From positions 1 to 64,000 of the forward strand of contig NZ_LDRU01000027.1 of NCBI RefSeq assembly GCF_001476285.1: DNA of 64,000 nt, in the 5' to 3' direction. Source of the DNA: Microbacterium testaceum. GTDB lineage: Bacteria > Actinomycetota > Actinomycetes > Actinomycetales > Microbacteriaceae. Of the stretch, positions 48,252-57,626 are shown one piece after another (position 1 is the stretch's first letter; each line of letters begins with the position of its first letter). Under the pieces are notes generated by a model. The model was not told where the DNA came from. It did no database searches and saw nothing but the letters and a program-made list of their open reading frames with translations. Made by a program: the position numbers and the translations under genes.

Positions 48252-49031
48252 TCAATCCGTGTGCGCGCGGCGAAGACGCGCGATGTCCTCCAGGACGGTC
48301 ACGAAAGCGTCGATGTCGTCGACGCGCAGCGTGGCCGCGGTCTCTCCCCCGCCGACGCGGATGCCGAGGTCTCCGGGGCCGAGGGAGCGCAGCGCGTCCT
48401 CGTCGGTGACGTCGTCGCCCGCGAACAGCACAGCGGTCGCTCCGACCCGCTCGCGCAGGTGCGCGACGGCGGAGTCCTTCCCCTCGTGGCGGAACGAGAA
48501 CTCGAGGATGTCGTGTCCCGTGCGACGCCTCCACCCGGGCGCCTCGGCGGCGACCAGCTCGTCGGCGATCTCCCGGACGGCGCGGGCGGTCTCGGCATCC
48601 GCGGTCCGGGTGTGCACGCCGAAGCCGTACTCCTTCGGTTCGATCCAGACGCCGGTCGTCCCGGCGGCGCGACGACTGACCTCGTCTTGCAGCTGATCCC
48701 GGAGGGCGAGGTCCGCGTCGTCGTCCGTCGCAGACTCGACACCGACCCCCGGTACCCAGAACTGCACGCCGTGGGAGCCCGCGAGCCAGATGACCGAGTC
48801 GTCCGTGTGCTCCGCGATCTCGCGAAGGTGTCCGAGCGAGCGTCCGGAGACGAGAGCGACGACCGTGCGGGGAAGCGTGACCAGGTCGCCGAGCACGGCA
48901 CGGGCCCCCGGCGTCATGCGCGCCGACATCGGCTCATCGACGAGCGGGGAGAGGGTGCCGTCGAAGTCGACGGCGATCAGCAGGCGGTCGGTCGTGGCGA
49001 CGGCCTCGATCGTGGCGTCGGCGGCGGTCAT
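48252..49031 (-). CDS. otsB: trehalose-6-phosphate phosphatase
   Basis: HAD-superfamily phosphatase that makes trehalose, a compatible solute and stress protectant. 259 residues: catalytic DFDGT with D22/D24, the Ser/Thr region VALVSGRSLGHL, and the Mg ligands in FAGDDVTDEDA. Overlaps the otsA end by 4 bp, so the synthase is translated first. Confidence 0.93.
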   Translation of the reverse strand: MTAADATIEAVATTDRLLIAVDFDGTLSPLVDEPMSARMTPGARAVLGDLVTLPRTVVALVSGRSLGHLREIAEHTDDSVIWLAGSHGVQFWVPGVGVESATDDDADLALRDQLQDEVSRRAAGTTGVWIEPKEYGFGVHTRTADAETARAVREIADELVAAEAPGWRRRTGHDILEFSFRHEGKDSAVAHLRERVGATAVLFAGDDVTDEDALRSLGPGDLGIRVGGGETAATLRVDDIDAFVTVLEDIARLRRAHTD

Positions 49032-50488
49032 TCCGCGTCCTCGCTCTCGGAACCGCCCTCGACCTCGGCTGCGGCCGCCGCGCTCGAGGCCGTGTCGTGG
49101 AACGTCGCAAGAGCCTCGAGGAACTCGCGCGACCAGTCCTCGACGTCGTGATCGCGCACGCGTTTGCGAAGCGCCCGCATACGGCGACCCTGCTCGGCGG
49201 CGGGCATGTCGATCGCGCGGACGATGGCATCCTTCAACCCGTCGATGTCGTGCGGGTTGATGAGCAGGGCGCTGCCCATCTCGTCGGCCGCGCCGGCGAA
49301 CTCGCTCAGCACCAGCACACCGCGGTTGTCGGTGCGACTCGCGACGTACTCCTTCGCCACGAGGTTCATGCCGTCGCGGAGGGCCGTGACCAGCATGACG
49401 TCCGCGGCGAGGAAGAGCGCGACCATCTCTTCGCGCGGGTACGACTGGTGCAGGTACCGGATCGCGGTGTGCGTGGTGGTGTCGTGGTCGCCGTTGATCC
49501 GCCCGACGGTCATCTCGATCTCGTCGCGCAGCTGAACGTAGGCGTCGACGCGTTCGCGACTCGGGCTCGCGACCTGCACGAGCGTGGCGTCCTCGACGGT
49601 GGCGCGGCCGTCCTCGAGCAGTTCGCCCCACGCCTTCAGACGGTGGCGGATGCCCTTCGTGTAGTCGAGGCGATCGACCCCGAGCAGGATCTTGCGGGGG
49701 TTGCCGAGCCCCTCGCGGATCTCTTTCGCACGCTGCTGGATCTCGGGCTTCTGCGCGAGCTCGACGTACGACTCGGCGTCGATCGAGATCGGGAACGCCT
49801 TGGCGAGGGCGACGCGCGTCCCGCCCTTCTCGTCCGGAACCAGGATGCCGCTGGCCTTCGTCTCGTACCGCAACTGGCGCCGCACGGCTCGCGCGAAGTT
49901 GCCCGCGTCCGCGACGCGCTGGAACCCGATCACGTCGGCGCCCAGCAGCCCCTCGAGAACCTGCTTGCGCCACGGGAGCTGCGAGTACAGCCCGTAAGCG
50001 GGGAACGGGATGTGGTGGAAGTAGCCGATCGTCAGGTCGGGGCGGAGCTCCCGCAGCATCTTGGGGACGAGCTGCAGCTGATAGTCCTGCACCCACACCG
50101 TCGCGTTCTGAGCAGCAGAGGCGGCCGCAGCTTCGGCGAATCGACGGTTCACGCGGACATAGGCGTCCCACCACGCCCGCTTGTAGGTCGGCGCGGCGAT
50201 GACGTCGTGGTAGAGCGGCCAGATCGTGTCGTTCGAGAAGCCCTCGTAGTAGTTCTGCACGTCGGCCGCCGACAGCACGACGGGAACCAGGTGCACGCCG
50301 TCGAACTCGAACGGCTCCAGCTCGACGTCGGGCTGACCGGCCCACCCGACCCACGCGCCATCGGCGCGACGCATGACCGGCTCGAGGGCGGTCACGAGAC
50401 CGCCGGGGGAACGACGCCATCCCTCACCGTCCGGGGTGCGGTCGACGGGAAGGCGGTTGGCGACGACGACGAAATCGGCCTGGGTCAC
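49028..50488 (-). CDS. otsA: alpha,alpha-trehalose-phosphate synthase
   Basis: GT20 glucosyltransferase joining a nucleotide-activated glucose and glucose 6-phosphate. 486 residues: PGGLVTALEPV loop, WVQDYQLQLVPKMLR, GVDRLDYTKGI and LRDGMNLVAKEYVASR. Normal length plus an acidic tail (EGGSESEDAE). AGGAGG precedes the start. Confidence 0.95.
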   Translation of the reverse strand: MTQADFVVVANRLPVDRTPDGEGWRRSPGGLVTALEPVMRRADGAWVGWAGQPDVELEPFEFDGVHLVPVVLSAADVQNYYEGFSNDTIWPLYHDVIAAPTYKRAWWDAYVRVNRRFAEAAAASAAQNATVWVQDYQLQLVPKMLRELRPDLTIGYFHHIPFPAYGLYSQLPWRKQVLEGLLGADVIGFQRVADAGNFARAVRRQLRYETKASGILVPDEKGGTRVALAKAFPISIDAESYVELAQKPEIQQRAKEIREGLGNPRKILLGVDRLDYTKGIRHRLKAWGELLEDGRATVEDATLVQVASPSRERVDAYVQLRDEIEMTVGRINGDHDTTTHTAIRYLHQSYPREEMVALFLAADVMLVTALRDGMNLVAKEYVASRTDNRGVLVLSEFAGAADEMGSALLINPHDIDGLKDAIVRAIDMPAAEQGRRMRALRKRVRDHDVEDWSREFLEALATFHDTASSAAAAAEVEGGSESEDAE

Positions 50489-50618
50489 AGGTCCTCCTCG
50501 GGGATCGACCTCAGGCTAACAGCGGCGTCGGGCGGCGCAGAGGGCTGGACGGGATGCGATATGCACGCCCGCCTGTCAAGGCGCGGCATCGGTCCGCGCT
50601 CCTCGGTAGGTTGAACGC

Positions 50619-50873
50619 ATGCGCCAGTACATCTTCGGAACGGGTCTTCTCAGCGCCATCACGGGTGGCATCACGCTCCTGCGGGCTCTGCGCAACGACG
50701 AGCCCTTCACCTGGCGCACCGCGCTCGCGTGGCTCAGCTGGGGCATCACTCTCGCGCTCGCGATCGGATCGGTCGTCGATACCCGTCGCGCCCGGCGCGG
50801 ACGCGTGATCGCGGGCGACTCCCCTGTCGCGAAGAAGCAGCAGAAGCTTTTCAAGAAGCGCCTCGCGCGCTGA
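50619..50873 (+). CDS. small membrane protein, conserved hypothetical
   Basis: 84 residues with two transmembrane stretches (YIFGTGLLSAITGGITLLRAL, ALAWLSWGITLALAIGSVV) and a very basic C-terminal tail (KKQQKLFKKRLAR). Not a recognised family. A perfect hairpin follows at 50880. Confidence 0.7.
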   Translation: MRQYIFGTGLLSAITGGITLLRALRNDEPFTWRTALAWLSWGITLALAIGSVVDTRRARRGRVIAGDSPVAKKQQKLFKKRLAR

Positions 50874-50879
50874 TCGGAC

Positions 50880-50915
50880 GACGGATGCCACGACCCCGGG
50901 GTCGTGGCATCCGTC
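50880..50915. terminator. bidirectional terminator built from GGATGCC repeats
   Basis: Perfect palindrome with 18-bp arms (GACGGATGCCACGACC and its complement) between the small membrane protein and the convergent thiolase. Each arm holds a GGATGCC heptamer. Confidence 0.75.
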
Positions 50916-50921
50916 TGTCCG

Positions 50922-52106
50922 TCAGCGGGTGAGGATCAGCGCGTCGCCCTGACCTCCACCGCCGCAGAGGGCGACCGCGGCGGTGCCGCTCCCCCGCCGC
51001 ACCAGCTCGTGGACCGCGTGCACGACGAGCCGGTTGCCCGAGACGCCGATGGGGTGACCGATCGCGATGCCCCCGCCGTGCGGGTTGACGACGTCGTCGG
51101 ACAGCCCCAGCTCGGCCTGCGAACGAGCAACGACAGCGCCGAAGGCTTCGTTGATCTCGACGAGATCGAGATCGGATGCCGAGATGCCCTGCTTCTCGAG
51201 GGCTCTCGCGATCGCGCGGGCGGGCTGCGCGTGCAGCGAGTTGTCGGGTCCGGCGACCTGTCCCGCGGCTCCGACGACCGCCAGGACGTCCCATCCTCGA
51301 TCGTCCGCCACGGATCGGGTCGTGACGACGACCGCCGACGCCCCGTCGGAGATCTGCGAGGCGTTGCCGGCGGTGATCGACCCACCCTCGGCGAAAGCGG
51401 GGCGGAGCTTCGCGAGCGTGTCGACCGTCGTGTCGGCACGGATGCCCTCGTCGGCCGTCACGACGACGGGATCGCCCTTGCGCTGCGGGATCTCGACGGG
51501 CACGATCTCGGCGTCGAAGACGCCCTCTGCCTGAGCGGCGGCGGCGCGCTGGTGCGACCGGGCGGCGACCGCATCCTGAGCCTCACGGGTCACGTCGAAT
51601 CGCGCGTTGGCGCGCTCGGTGGACGCCCCCATGCTCTCGCGGTCGTAGGCGTCCGTCAGGCCGTCGTAGGCGAGGTGATCGAGCACCTCGACCGAGCCGT
51701 AGGCGTAGCCCTCGCGCGAGTTCATCAGCAGGTGCGGGGCGCGGGTCATCGACTCCATGCCCGCCGCGACGACGACCGTCGCGTCACCGAGACGGAGCAT
51801 GCGCGCGGCATCGATGATCGCCGTGAGACCCGACAGGCAGACCTTGTTGACGGTCGCCGCGTGCACGTCCCACCCGATCCCGGCGGCGACGGCAGCCTGG
51901 CGAGCCGCGTTCTGTCCGGCACCGGCCTGGAGCACCTGTCCGACCAGCACCGCGTCGACGGCCTCGGCGGGAATCCCCCCGCGGTCGAGGGCTCCGCGTA
52001 TCGCGGCCGCGCCGAGCTGCACGGCGGTGAGCGGAGCGAGCTGGCCCTTCAGGCGCCCCTGAGGGGTGCGCGCGGCGGCGACGATCACGACGTCTTCGGG
52101 GTTCAT
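50922..52106 (-). CDS. acetyl-CoA C-acyltransferase (thiolase)
   Basis: 394 residues: acyl-accepting cysteine in VNKVCLSGL (about C88-C91), catalytic His in NEAFGAVVA and [14 protein letters not shown], and the second cysteine in [12 protein letters not shown]. Degradative thiolase fold. Overlaps scoB by 4 bp, so it probably cleaves the acetoacetyl-CoA (or 3-oxoadipyl-CoA) made by the CoA-transferase. Confidence 0.92.
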   Translation of the reverse strand: MNPEDVVIVAAARTPQGRLKGQLAPLTAVQLGAAAIRGALDRGGIPAEAVDAVLVGQVLQAGAGQNAARQAAVAAGIGWDVHAATVNKVCLSGLTAIIDAARMLRLGDATVVVAAGMESMTRAPHLLMNSREGYAYGSVEVLDHLAYDGLTDAYDRESMGASTERANARFDVTREAQDAVAARSHQRAAAAQAEGVFDAEIVPVEIPQRKGDPVVVTADEGIRADTTVDTLAKLRPAFAEGGSITAGNASQISDGASAVVVTTRSVADDRGWDVLAVVGAAGQVAGPDNSLHAQPARAIARALEKQGISASDLDLVEINEAFGAVVARSQAELGLSDDVVNPHGGGIAIGHPIGVSGNRLVVHAVHELVRRGSGTAAVALCGGGGQGDALILTR

Positions 52107-52756
52107 CGGGTGACCTCCTCGGTGAGTCTCACGGTCAGCGGGGGCTCGGTGGCATCCCGCACCTCGTCGACGCTCACCCCGGGGGCGAGCTCGACGAGCA
52201 CGAGTCCATCCTCGGTCACGTCGATGACGGCGAGGTCGGTGATGATGCGATCGACGACACCGCGACCGGTCAACGGCAGCGAGCAGTCGTTCACGATCTT
52301 CGGCGAGCCGTCTTTGGCGACGTGCTCCATGAGCACGATGACGCGCGCGGCTCCGTGGACGAGGTCCATCGCGCCGCCGGGACCCTTCACCATCTTTCCG
52401 GGGATCATCCAGTTCGCCAGGTCTCCGGATGCCGACACCTGCATCGCCCCGAGGATCGCGGCGTCGATCTTGCCCCCGCGGATCATCCCGAAGCTCAGCG
52501 CCGAGTCGAAGAAGGCTGCGCCGGGGAGCGTGGTCACCGTCTCTTTGCCGGCGTTGATGAGGTCGGCATCCACCGCGTCTTCGGTCGGATACGGACCGAC
52601 GCCGAGGATGCCGTTCTCGGACTGCAGCACGACGGTCACGCCCTCGGGGACGTGGTTCGGAACGAGGGTCGGCAGGCCGATCCCGAGGTTGACGTACGAG
52701 CCGTCAGCGAGTTCACGAGCGGCTCTCGCCGCCATCTCTGTGCGGGTGAGGGCCAT
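52103..52756 (-). CDS. scoB: 3-oxoacid CoA-transferase subunit B
   Basis: 217 residues. Beta subunit carrying the catalytic glutamate in [13 protein letters not shown], with [10 protein letters not shown] and the [10 protein letters not shown] block. Transfers CoA from succinyl-CoA to acetoacetate or 3-oxoadipate. It begins one base after scoA. pcaJ is an equally good name if the substrate is 3-oxoadipate. Confidence 0.92.
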   Translation of the reverse strand: MALTRTEMAARAARELADGSYVNLGIGLPTLVPNHVPEGVTVVLQSENGILGVGPYPTEDAVDADLINAGKETVTTLPGAAFFDSALSFGMIRGGKIDAAILGAMQVSASGDLANWMIPGKMVKGPGGAMDLVHGAARVIVLMEHVAKDGSPKIVNDCSLPLTGRGVVDRIITDLAVIDVTEDGLVLVELAPGVSVDEVRDATEPPLTVRLTEEVTR

Positions 52757-52757
52757 G

Positions 52758-53591
52758 TCAGAACTCCTTGCTCATCGATGCGGAGGGACCTGAGCTCGTC
52801 GAAGGAACCGGCCCCGGCTCGGTGACGCCTTCTCGCACCGTGCGCTTCTCGATGCGCTTCTCGATCCCGGGCCCCACCTCGACGAGGCGGTGGACGTAGA
52901 CCCCGGGCAGGTGCACGTCGTCGGGGTCGATCTCGCCGGGTTCGACGAGATGCTCGACCTGGGCGATGCAGACCCGCCCCGCCATCGCCGCGAGCGGGTT
53001 GAAGTTGCGGGCGGCCTTGCGGAACACGAGGTTGCCGTGCCGGTCGCCCTTCCACGCATGGACGAGCGAGAAGTCCGTCGTGATCGCCTCTTCGAGGACG
53101 AATTCGCGAGGCACGCCGTCGACGTCGAAGACGCGCACGTCTTTGATGGGGGAAGCGACCGCGATACCTCCGGCGCCGTCGTACCGCTGGGGAAGGCCGC
53201 CCTCGGCGACCTGGGTTCCGACTCCCGTCTGGGTGTAGAACGCCGCGATGCCCGCCCCGCCGGCTCGGAGCTTCTCGGCGAGAGTGCCCTGGGGGGTGAG
53301 CTCGAGCTCGAGCTCGCCGGAGAGGAACTGCCGTTCGAACTCCTTGTTCTCGCCGACGTACGACGACGTCATCTTGCGGATCCGGCCGGCCCCCAACAGG
53401 ATGCCGAGACCCCAGTCGTCGACACCGCAGTTGTTGGAGACGACGGAGAGGTCTCGCGTCCCTTGCGCGAGCAGGGCTTCGATGAGGGCGATGGGGTTGC
53501 CGGAGAGTCCGAAGCCGCCGACGGCGAGGGACGCGCCATCGGGGATGTCGGAGACCGCGTCGGCGGCCGAGGTCCAGGTCTTGTCGATCAC
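52758..53591 (-). CDS. scoA: 3-oxoacid CoA-transferase subunit A
   Basis: 277 residues from GTG with AAGGAG upstream. Glycine-rich [21 protein letters not shown], and [11 protein letters not shown] are typical of the alpha subunit. The C-terminal 20 residues are unlike the family and are encoded by a dispersed repeat (52785-52805). Regulated, by inference, by the divergent IclR protein. Confidence 0.92.
   Translation of the reverse strand: MIDKTWTSAADAVSDIPDGASLAVGGFGLSGNPIALIEALLAQGTRDLSVVSNNCGVDDWGLGILLGAGRIRKMTSSYVGENKEFERQFLSGELELELTPQGTLAEKLRAGGAGIAAFYTQTGVGTQVAEGGLPQRYDGAGGIAVASPIKDVRVFDVDGVPREFVLEEAITTDFSLVHAWKGDRHGNLVFRKAARNFNPLAAMAGRVCIAQVEHLVEPGEIDPDDVHLPGVYVHRLVEVGPGIEKRIEKRTVREGVTEPGPVPSTSSGPSASMSKEF
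52785..52805. repeat. dispersed repeat inside scoA 3' end
   Basis: The minus strand reads CCTTCGACGAGCTCAGGTCC, a version of the CTTCGACAAGCTCAGG element that I know as dispersed in many high-GC genomes. Here it lies inside the coding region and supplies the Ser/Thr-rich end of ScoA. Confidence 0.55.
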
Positions 53592-53660
53592 GCGAACTCC
53601 TTCGTGTCTGCGTGATCTCATGCTGAGGGCCGGCGCCGGGACGCGCCCAGCGCGATCTTG

Positions 53661-53695
53661 CGATGTGGATGCCAAGCCGCGTAGCGTCCACATCG
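53661..53695. promoter_or_regulatory. inverted repeat, possible IclR operator
   Basis: CGATGTGGA and TCCACATCG are exact inverted 9-mers separated by 17 bases, immediately upstream of the IclR start; the last base is the first of its GTG. Divergent gap to scoA. Confidence 0.6.
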
Positions 53696-54492
53696 TGGAC
53701 ACCGCACCTCATCCGCGCTCACCGGCGAGCGTTCCCGGCGCCCAGGCGATCGCCCGCGCCGCCGCGCTTCTTCGCCTGGTGACGGCGGCGGGATCCGCCG
53801 GGGCGACCATCGGCGACCTCTCCGGCGACGCCGACCTCACGCGCCCCACCGCACACCGACTCCTGACCGCCCTCCGCGCGGAGGGGCTCGTCGACCGCGA
53901 CGAGACGACCGGCCACTGGCTCCCCGGCCCCGAGCTCTACCTCATGGGCAGCGTGGCGGCCTCTCGCTTCGACATCACCGCGACGGCGCGCGACATCGTG
54001 CGCTCGCTGGCGGTCCGGACCGAAGAGAGCGCGTTCCTGTCCGTGCGGCGTGGCGACGAGACGGTGTGCCTCGTCCGCGAAGACGGGAGCTTCCCCATTC
54101 GCTCCTTCGTGCTGTCCGAGGGAGTGCGGTTCCCGCTGGGGGTGGCATCCGCGGGTCTCGCGATCCTCGCCTTTCTTCCGCCCCATGATGTGGACGCCTA
54201 CCTCGAGCGCCACGGAGACCTCGCCGAGAGGTTCGGATCCTCGCATGCCCCGGCGCGCCTGCGCGCGCGGGTGCGCGACACGCAGGAGCGCGGGTACGCC
54301 GTGAACCCGGGGCTCATCGTCGAGGGCAGCTGGGGCCTGGGAGCGGCCGTGTTCGACCGAGCGGGGGCTCCGCAGTGGGCGCTGAGCCTGACCGGCGTCG
54401 AATTCCGCTTCTCGGGCGAGCGGCTCGGCGAGCTCGGGCGCATCCTGCTCGCGCACGCGCACCAGCTGTCCACGCGACTCGCCTCGCGATAA
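53695..54492 (+). CDS. IclR-family transcriptional regulator
   Basis: 265 residues: winged helix (ARAAALLRLVTAAGSAGATIGDLS...RPTAHRLLTALRAEGLVDRDE) and a GAF-like effector domain (TARDIVRSLAVRTEESAFLSVRRGDETVCL, GLIVEGSWGLGAAVFDRAG). GTG start with no ribosome-binding site, probably leaderless. IclR members often control beta-ketoadipate and acetate pathways, matching the divergent scoAB-thiolase genes. Confidence 0.9.
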   Translation: MDTAPHPRSPASVPGAQAIARAAALLRLVTAAGSAGATIGDLSGDADLTRPTAHRLLTALRAEGLVDRDETTGHWLPGPELYLMGSVAASRFDITATARDIVRSLAVRTEESAFLSVRRGDETVCLVREDGSFPIRSFVLSEGVRFPLGVASAGLAILAFLPPHDVDAYLERHGDLAERFGSSHAPARLRARVRDTQERGYAVNPGLIVEGSWGLGAAVFDRAGAPQWALSLTGVEFRFSGERLGELGRILLAHAHQLSTRLASR

Positions 54493-54505
54493 ATACCTCA
54501 GGTAT
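54493..54505. promoter_or_regulatory. MarR-type palindrome
   Basis: ATACC-TCA-GGTAT directly upstream of the MarR gene promoter (a TATGAT -10 box at 54516-54521). Suggests autoregulation of the marR-MFS pair. Confidence 0.6.
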
Positions 54506-54528
54506 ATATCTGCGGTATGATTTTCCCC

Positions 54529-54963
54529 ATGACCCGCGATGACGATCTCCAGAGATTGCTGCTCGCGGTGCACGCCCTGACGCGCATCGCGGCCCTCGAT
54601 ACCCAGAACGACGCCCCCTCTGCGCAGTGGCGCACCCTCACCCTGCTGCGCGACCACGGACCCCAGCGTCTCGGCGACCTGGCCACCCTCAGCCGCGTGA
54701 CCCAGCCCGGCATGACGCGCCTCGTCCACCAGCTCAGCGACGCGGGTCTCGTCACGCGCGAACCGCACCCCGACGACTCGCGCGTCAGCGTCATCGCCGT
54801 GACCGACGCCGGTCTCTCCGCCCTCGAGCGCTGGCTCGCCCAGCTGAGCACCGCCCTCGCGCCCCACGTCGCCGATCTGACGGACGCCGAATGGGATGCC
54901 GTGAGCACGGCTGCCGGCGCCCTCTCGGCCCGCGTGGGCCTTCAGCCGGAGGTCGTGCGATGA
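54529..54963 (+). CDS. MarR-family transcriptional regulator
   Basis: 144 residues with the MarR winged helix (TLTLLRDHGPQRLGDLATLSRVTQPGMTRLVHQLSDAGLVTREPHPDDSR) and an upstream/downstream dimerisation helix pair. An ATG four codons earlier is part of the TATGAT -10 box, so the start at 54529, seven bases after it, is preferred (leaderless). Overlaps the MFS gene by 4 bp. Confidence 0.88.
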   Translation: MTRDDDLQRLLLAVHALTRIAALDTQNDAPSAQWRTLTLLRDHGPQRLGDLATLSRVTQPGMTRLVHQLSDAGLVTREPHPDDSRVSVIAVTDAGLSALERWLAQLSTALAPHVADLTDAEWDAVSTAAGALSARVGLQPEVVR

Positions 54964-56180
54964 GCGCCGCTCCGAGCGTGTGGAAGCAGCCGGCGCAGGT
55001 ATGGGCCGTGGCCTTCGCGTGCGTCGTCGCGTTCATGGGGATCGGTCTCGTCGACCCGATCCTCCCCGCGATCGCCGAGTCCCTGCAGGCGACGCCCGTC
55101 GAGACCGAGCTGCTGTTCACCAGTTACCTCGTCGTGACGGGCCTCGCAATGCTCGTCACGAGCTGGATCTCGAGCCGAATCGGAGCGAAGGCCACGCTGC
55201 TCGTGGGGCTCGCCCTGATCGTCGTGTTCTCGCTCCTGTGCGCGCTGAGCGGAAGCGTCGACGCCGTGATCGGCTTCCGCGCGGGCTGGGGCCTCGGCAA
55301 CGCCCTGTTCATCTCGACGGCTCTCGCGACCATCGTCGGCGCCGCTTCCGGTGGCAGCTCGGCGGCCATCATCCTGTATGAGGCGGCGCTCGGCCTGGGC
55401 ATCGCGATCGGACCGCTGCTCGGCGGCATCCTCGGCGAGGCGAGCTGGCGCGGACCGTTCTTCGGCGTGGTCGTCCTCATGGCGATCGCCTTCGTCGCGG
55501 TGGCTGTGCTCCTGCGCGGTCCTGCTCCTGCACGCACACCCATTCCGTTCAGCGCACCGTTCCGCGCCCTCGGTCGTCCGGCGCTCGCGATCCTGGCGGC
55601 CACCGCGCTGTTCTACAACATCGGCTTCTTCACCCTCCTGGCCTTCTCCCCCTTCCCGCTGGGCTTCGGCGCGATGGGGATCGGGCTCACCTTCTTCGGG
55701 TGGGGTGTGGCGCTCGCGATCACGAGTGTCTGGGTCGCCCCGATCCTCCTCCGCCGGATGCGGCTGACGTCGGTGCTGCTGCTCGCCCTCCCCCTGCTCG
55801 CTGTCGACCTCCTCGTCGCCGCTTTCGTCGTGGACTCCCCCGTCGGACTCGTGATCTGCATCGTCGTGGGCGGTCTGGTGCTCGGCGTCGTGAACACGGC
55901 GTTGACGGAGGCCGTGATGGAAGCCACCGACCTCCCCCGTTCGGTCGCCTCCTCGGCGTACTCGGCGGTCCGCTTCCTCGGCGGAGCCGTCGCCCCGCCG
56001 CTCGCCGCCTTCCTCTGGCACGCCGCCGGCGCGGGAGTGCCGTACGTCATGGCGACCGTCTCCGTGCTGATCGCGGCGGCGTGCGTCCTGTTCGGTCGGC
56101 GAGCCCTCGCGCACGTGGATCAGGCCCATCCGACGATCGCCGACGAGGGAGCCGCCGTCCTCGTGGGCGACGCCGCCTGA
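54960..56180 (+). CDS. MFS transporter (DHA1 family)
   Basis: 406 residues and about 12 transmembrane helices. Begins FACVVAFMGIGLVDPILPAIAESLQATPVETELLFTSYLV, typical of drug-H+ antiporters; motif WISSRIGAKATLLVG in loop 2-3. Co-translated with the MarR regulator, which probably controls its expression in response to the exported compound. Confidence 0.92.
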   Translation: MSAAPSVWKQPAQVWAVAFACVVAFMGIGLVDPILPAIAESLQATPVETELLFTSYLVVTGLAMLVTSWISSRIGAKATLLVGLALIVVFSLLCALSGSVDAVIGFRAGWGLGNALFISTALATIVGAASGGSSAAIILYEAALGLGIAIGPLLGGILGEASWRGPFFGVVVLMAIAFVAVAVLLRGPAPARTPIPFSAPFRALGRPALAILAATALFYNIGFFTLLAFSPFPLGFGAMGIGLTFFGWGVALAITSVWVAPILLRRMRLTSVLLLALPLLAVDLLVAAFVVDSPVGLVICIVVGGLVLGVVNTALTEAVMEATDLPRSVASSAYSAVRFLGGAVAPPLAAFLWHAAGAGVPYVMATVSVLIAAACVLFGRRALAHVDQAHPTIADEGAAVLVGDAA

Positions 56181-56196
56181 CGCATCGCGAATGCAC

Positions 56197-56237
56197 GCAC
56201 GCGCCCTGTTCCGAATCGTTCGGAACAGGGCGCGTGC
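56197..56237. terminator. bidirectional terminator
   Basis: Perfect 19-bp arms (GCACGCGCCCTGTTCCGAA) with a 3-base loop between convergent MFS and SGNH genes. Confidence 0.8.
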
Positions 56238-56253
56238 CCGTATAGCGGTCGGG

Positions 56254-57540
56254 TCAGCTGTGCACGCGGCGCCGAAGCAGGAGGGTCACCGCGACCCCCA
56301 CGAGGAGCAGGGCAGCACCGATACCGATCGCCCCCGCGACCGACGGCGTCCCCGTTGTCGCCAAGGCCCCGGTCGACGCGGCGGCGACGGGCGTGGCACT
56401 GGCCGACGGCACCGGGCTCACGCCGGCGCTCGGGCTCGGTGACGCCGTCGGGGTGGGCGACGGGTCGTCCGTCGGGGTCGGCGTCGACGTGATCGTCGGG
56501 GTCGGCGTCGGATCCGGCTCCGCGAACAGCGCACGCACGGCATCCGAGACCTTCGTACCGGCGAACGCGGCACCCGCCGCATTCGGGTGGATCGCCCCCT
56601 TCTTGATCCCGCCGACGGGGAGCCCCGAGACGGGAACGCTGTCGGGGGCGAGGCTCAGCGTGATGCCGTTGACGTATGCGTCGGTCGGGTTGCACGGCGT
56701 GTGCGCCACGGAGTCCGCGAGCAGCGAGACGTAGGTCGCGCCGGAGGCCGCGGTGACCTCCGCCATCGTGTCGTCGAGGTAGACCTGGGTGGCGTAGAGC
56801 AACTCCACGTCCGCGTTCGTGTACGGGTAGGCGTTCGCGCGGAACCCGAGCCCCTGGAGGAGCGAGGTATAGCACCCGTCGCTCGGGGTGTGCGCGGCGT
56901 CGGGGGCGAGCGCGGGGTATCCGACCACGATGACCTTCGCGTGCGGAGCCCGGGCCCTGATATCGGCGAGGGCCGCCGACAGGGCGGGCGCCACCGTCTG
57001 ATCGATCTGCGTCTCGAGCGTGTTCACCGGGCCCGCGGGAGTGTTCACCACGAATTGTTCGGCGCACGAGGCGTGCACGTTGCCGTCGAGACTCCCGGCG
57101 ACCGGGCCTCCCGCCGTGGCCGCGATGCACATCTGACCGAGCTGCCAGAACCCGAGGTCGTTCCCGCCGATCGTGAGGGTGACGAGGTCGGTGTCGGCAT
57201 CCAGGGCGTCCGACTGGACCGGTGCCGTCGCCCCGCCCACCGTCTGCGGAGTGTCGACCACGTTGGCGATCACAGCTCCCCCGCACGAGCGGTCGTCGAG
57301 GTCGAGGCCGAACTCATCGGCGACGAGGTGGGGGTAGTTCTCATCCGACTGATCGCACCCCGCGGCGGGCTGCGTCGCGGCGAGAGGGAGTCCCCAGGCG
57401 GCGGCGTACGAGTCACCGAGGGAGACGTAGGAACGACCCGTCAGGTCGGGGACGGCGGCGGAAGCGGGGACGGCGATCGCGGCCATCGCCGACACGGCGA
57501 GGACGGCGAGCACGGCACCCGTGGAGAGAAGACGGCGCAT
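56254..57540 (-). CDS. cell-wall-anchored SGNH/GDSL hydrolase
   Basis: 428 residues. Signal peptide (about 1-29), then SGNH esterase motifs: block I YVSLGDSYAA with S44, block III TIGGNDLGF, block V IHPNAAG (catalytic D/H). A Pro/Thr/Ser-rich wall-spanning linker follows (PTPTPTITSTPTPTDDPS), then LATTG, a hydrophobic helix and RRRVHS, an LAxTG sortase signal. Probably a lipase/esterase displayed on the wall. Confidence 0.92.
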   Translation of the reverse strand: MRRLLSTGAVLAVLAVSAMAAIAVPASAAVPDLTGRSYVSLGDSYAAAWGLPLAATQPAAGCDQSDENYPHLVADEFGLDLDDRSCGGAVIANVVDTPQTVGGATAPVQSDALDADTDLVTLTIGGNDLGFWQLGQMCIAATAGGPVAGSLDGNVHASCAEQFVVNTPAGPVNTLETQIDQTVAPALSAALADIRARAPHAKVIVVGYPALAPDAAHTPSDGCYTSLLQGLGFRANAYPYTNADVELLYATQVYLDDTMAEVTAASGATYVSLLADSVAHTPCNPTDAYVNGITLSLAPDSVPVSGLPVGGIKKGAIHPNAAGAAFAGTKVSDAVRALFAEPDPTPTPTITSTPTPTDDPSPTPTASPSPSAGVSPVPSASATPVAAASTGALATTGTPSVAGAIGIGAALLLVGVAVTLLLRRRVHS

Positions 57541-57626
57541 CCGCCCGACGCTAGAGCCGCGGAGGGCGGGCGACCCGGCTTTCGACCCCTAAGGGGCCGA
57601 ACTTCACCCTCACGCCCACCGTTGCG

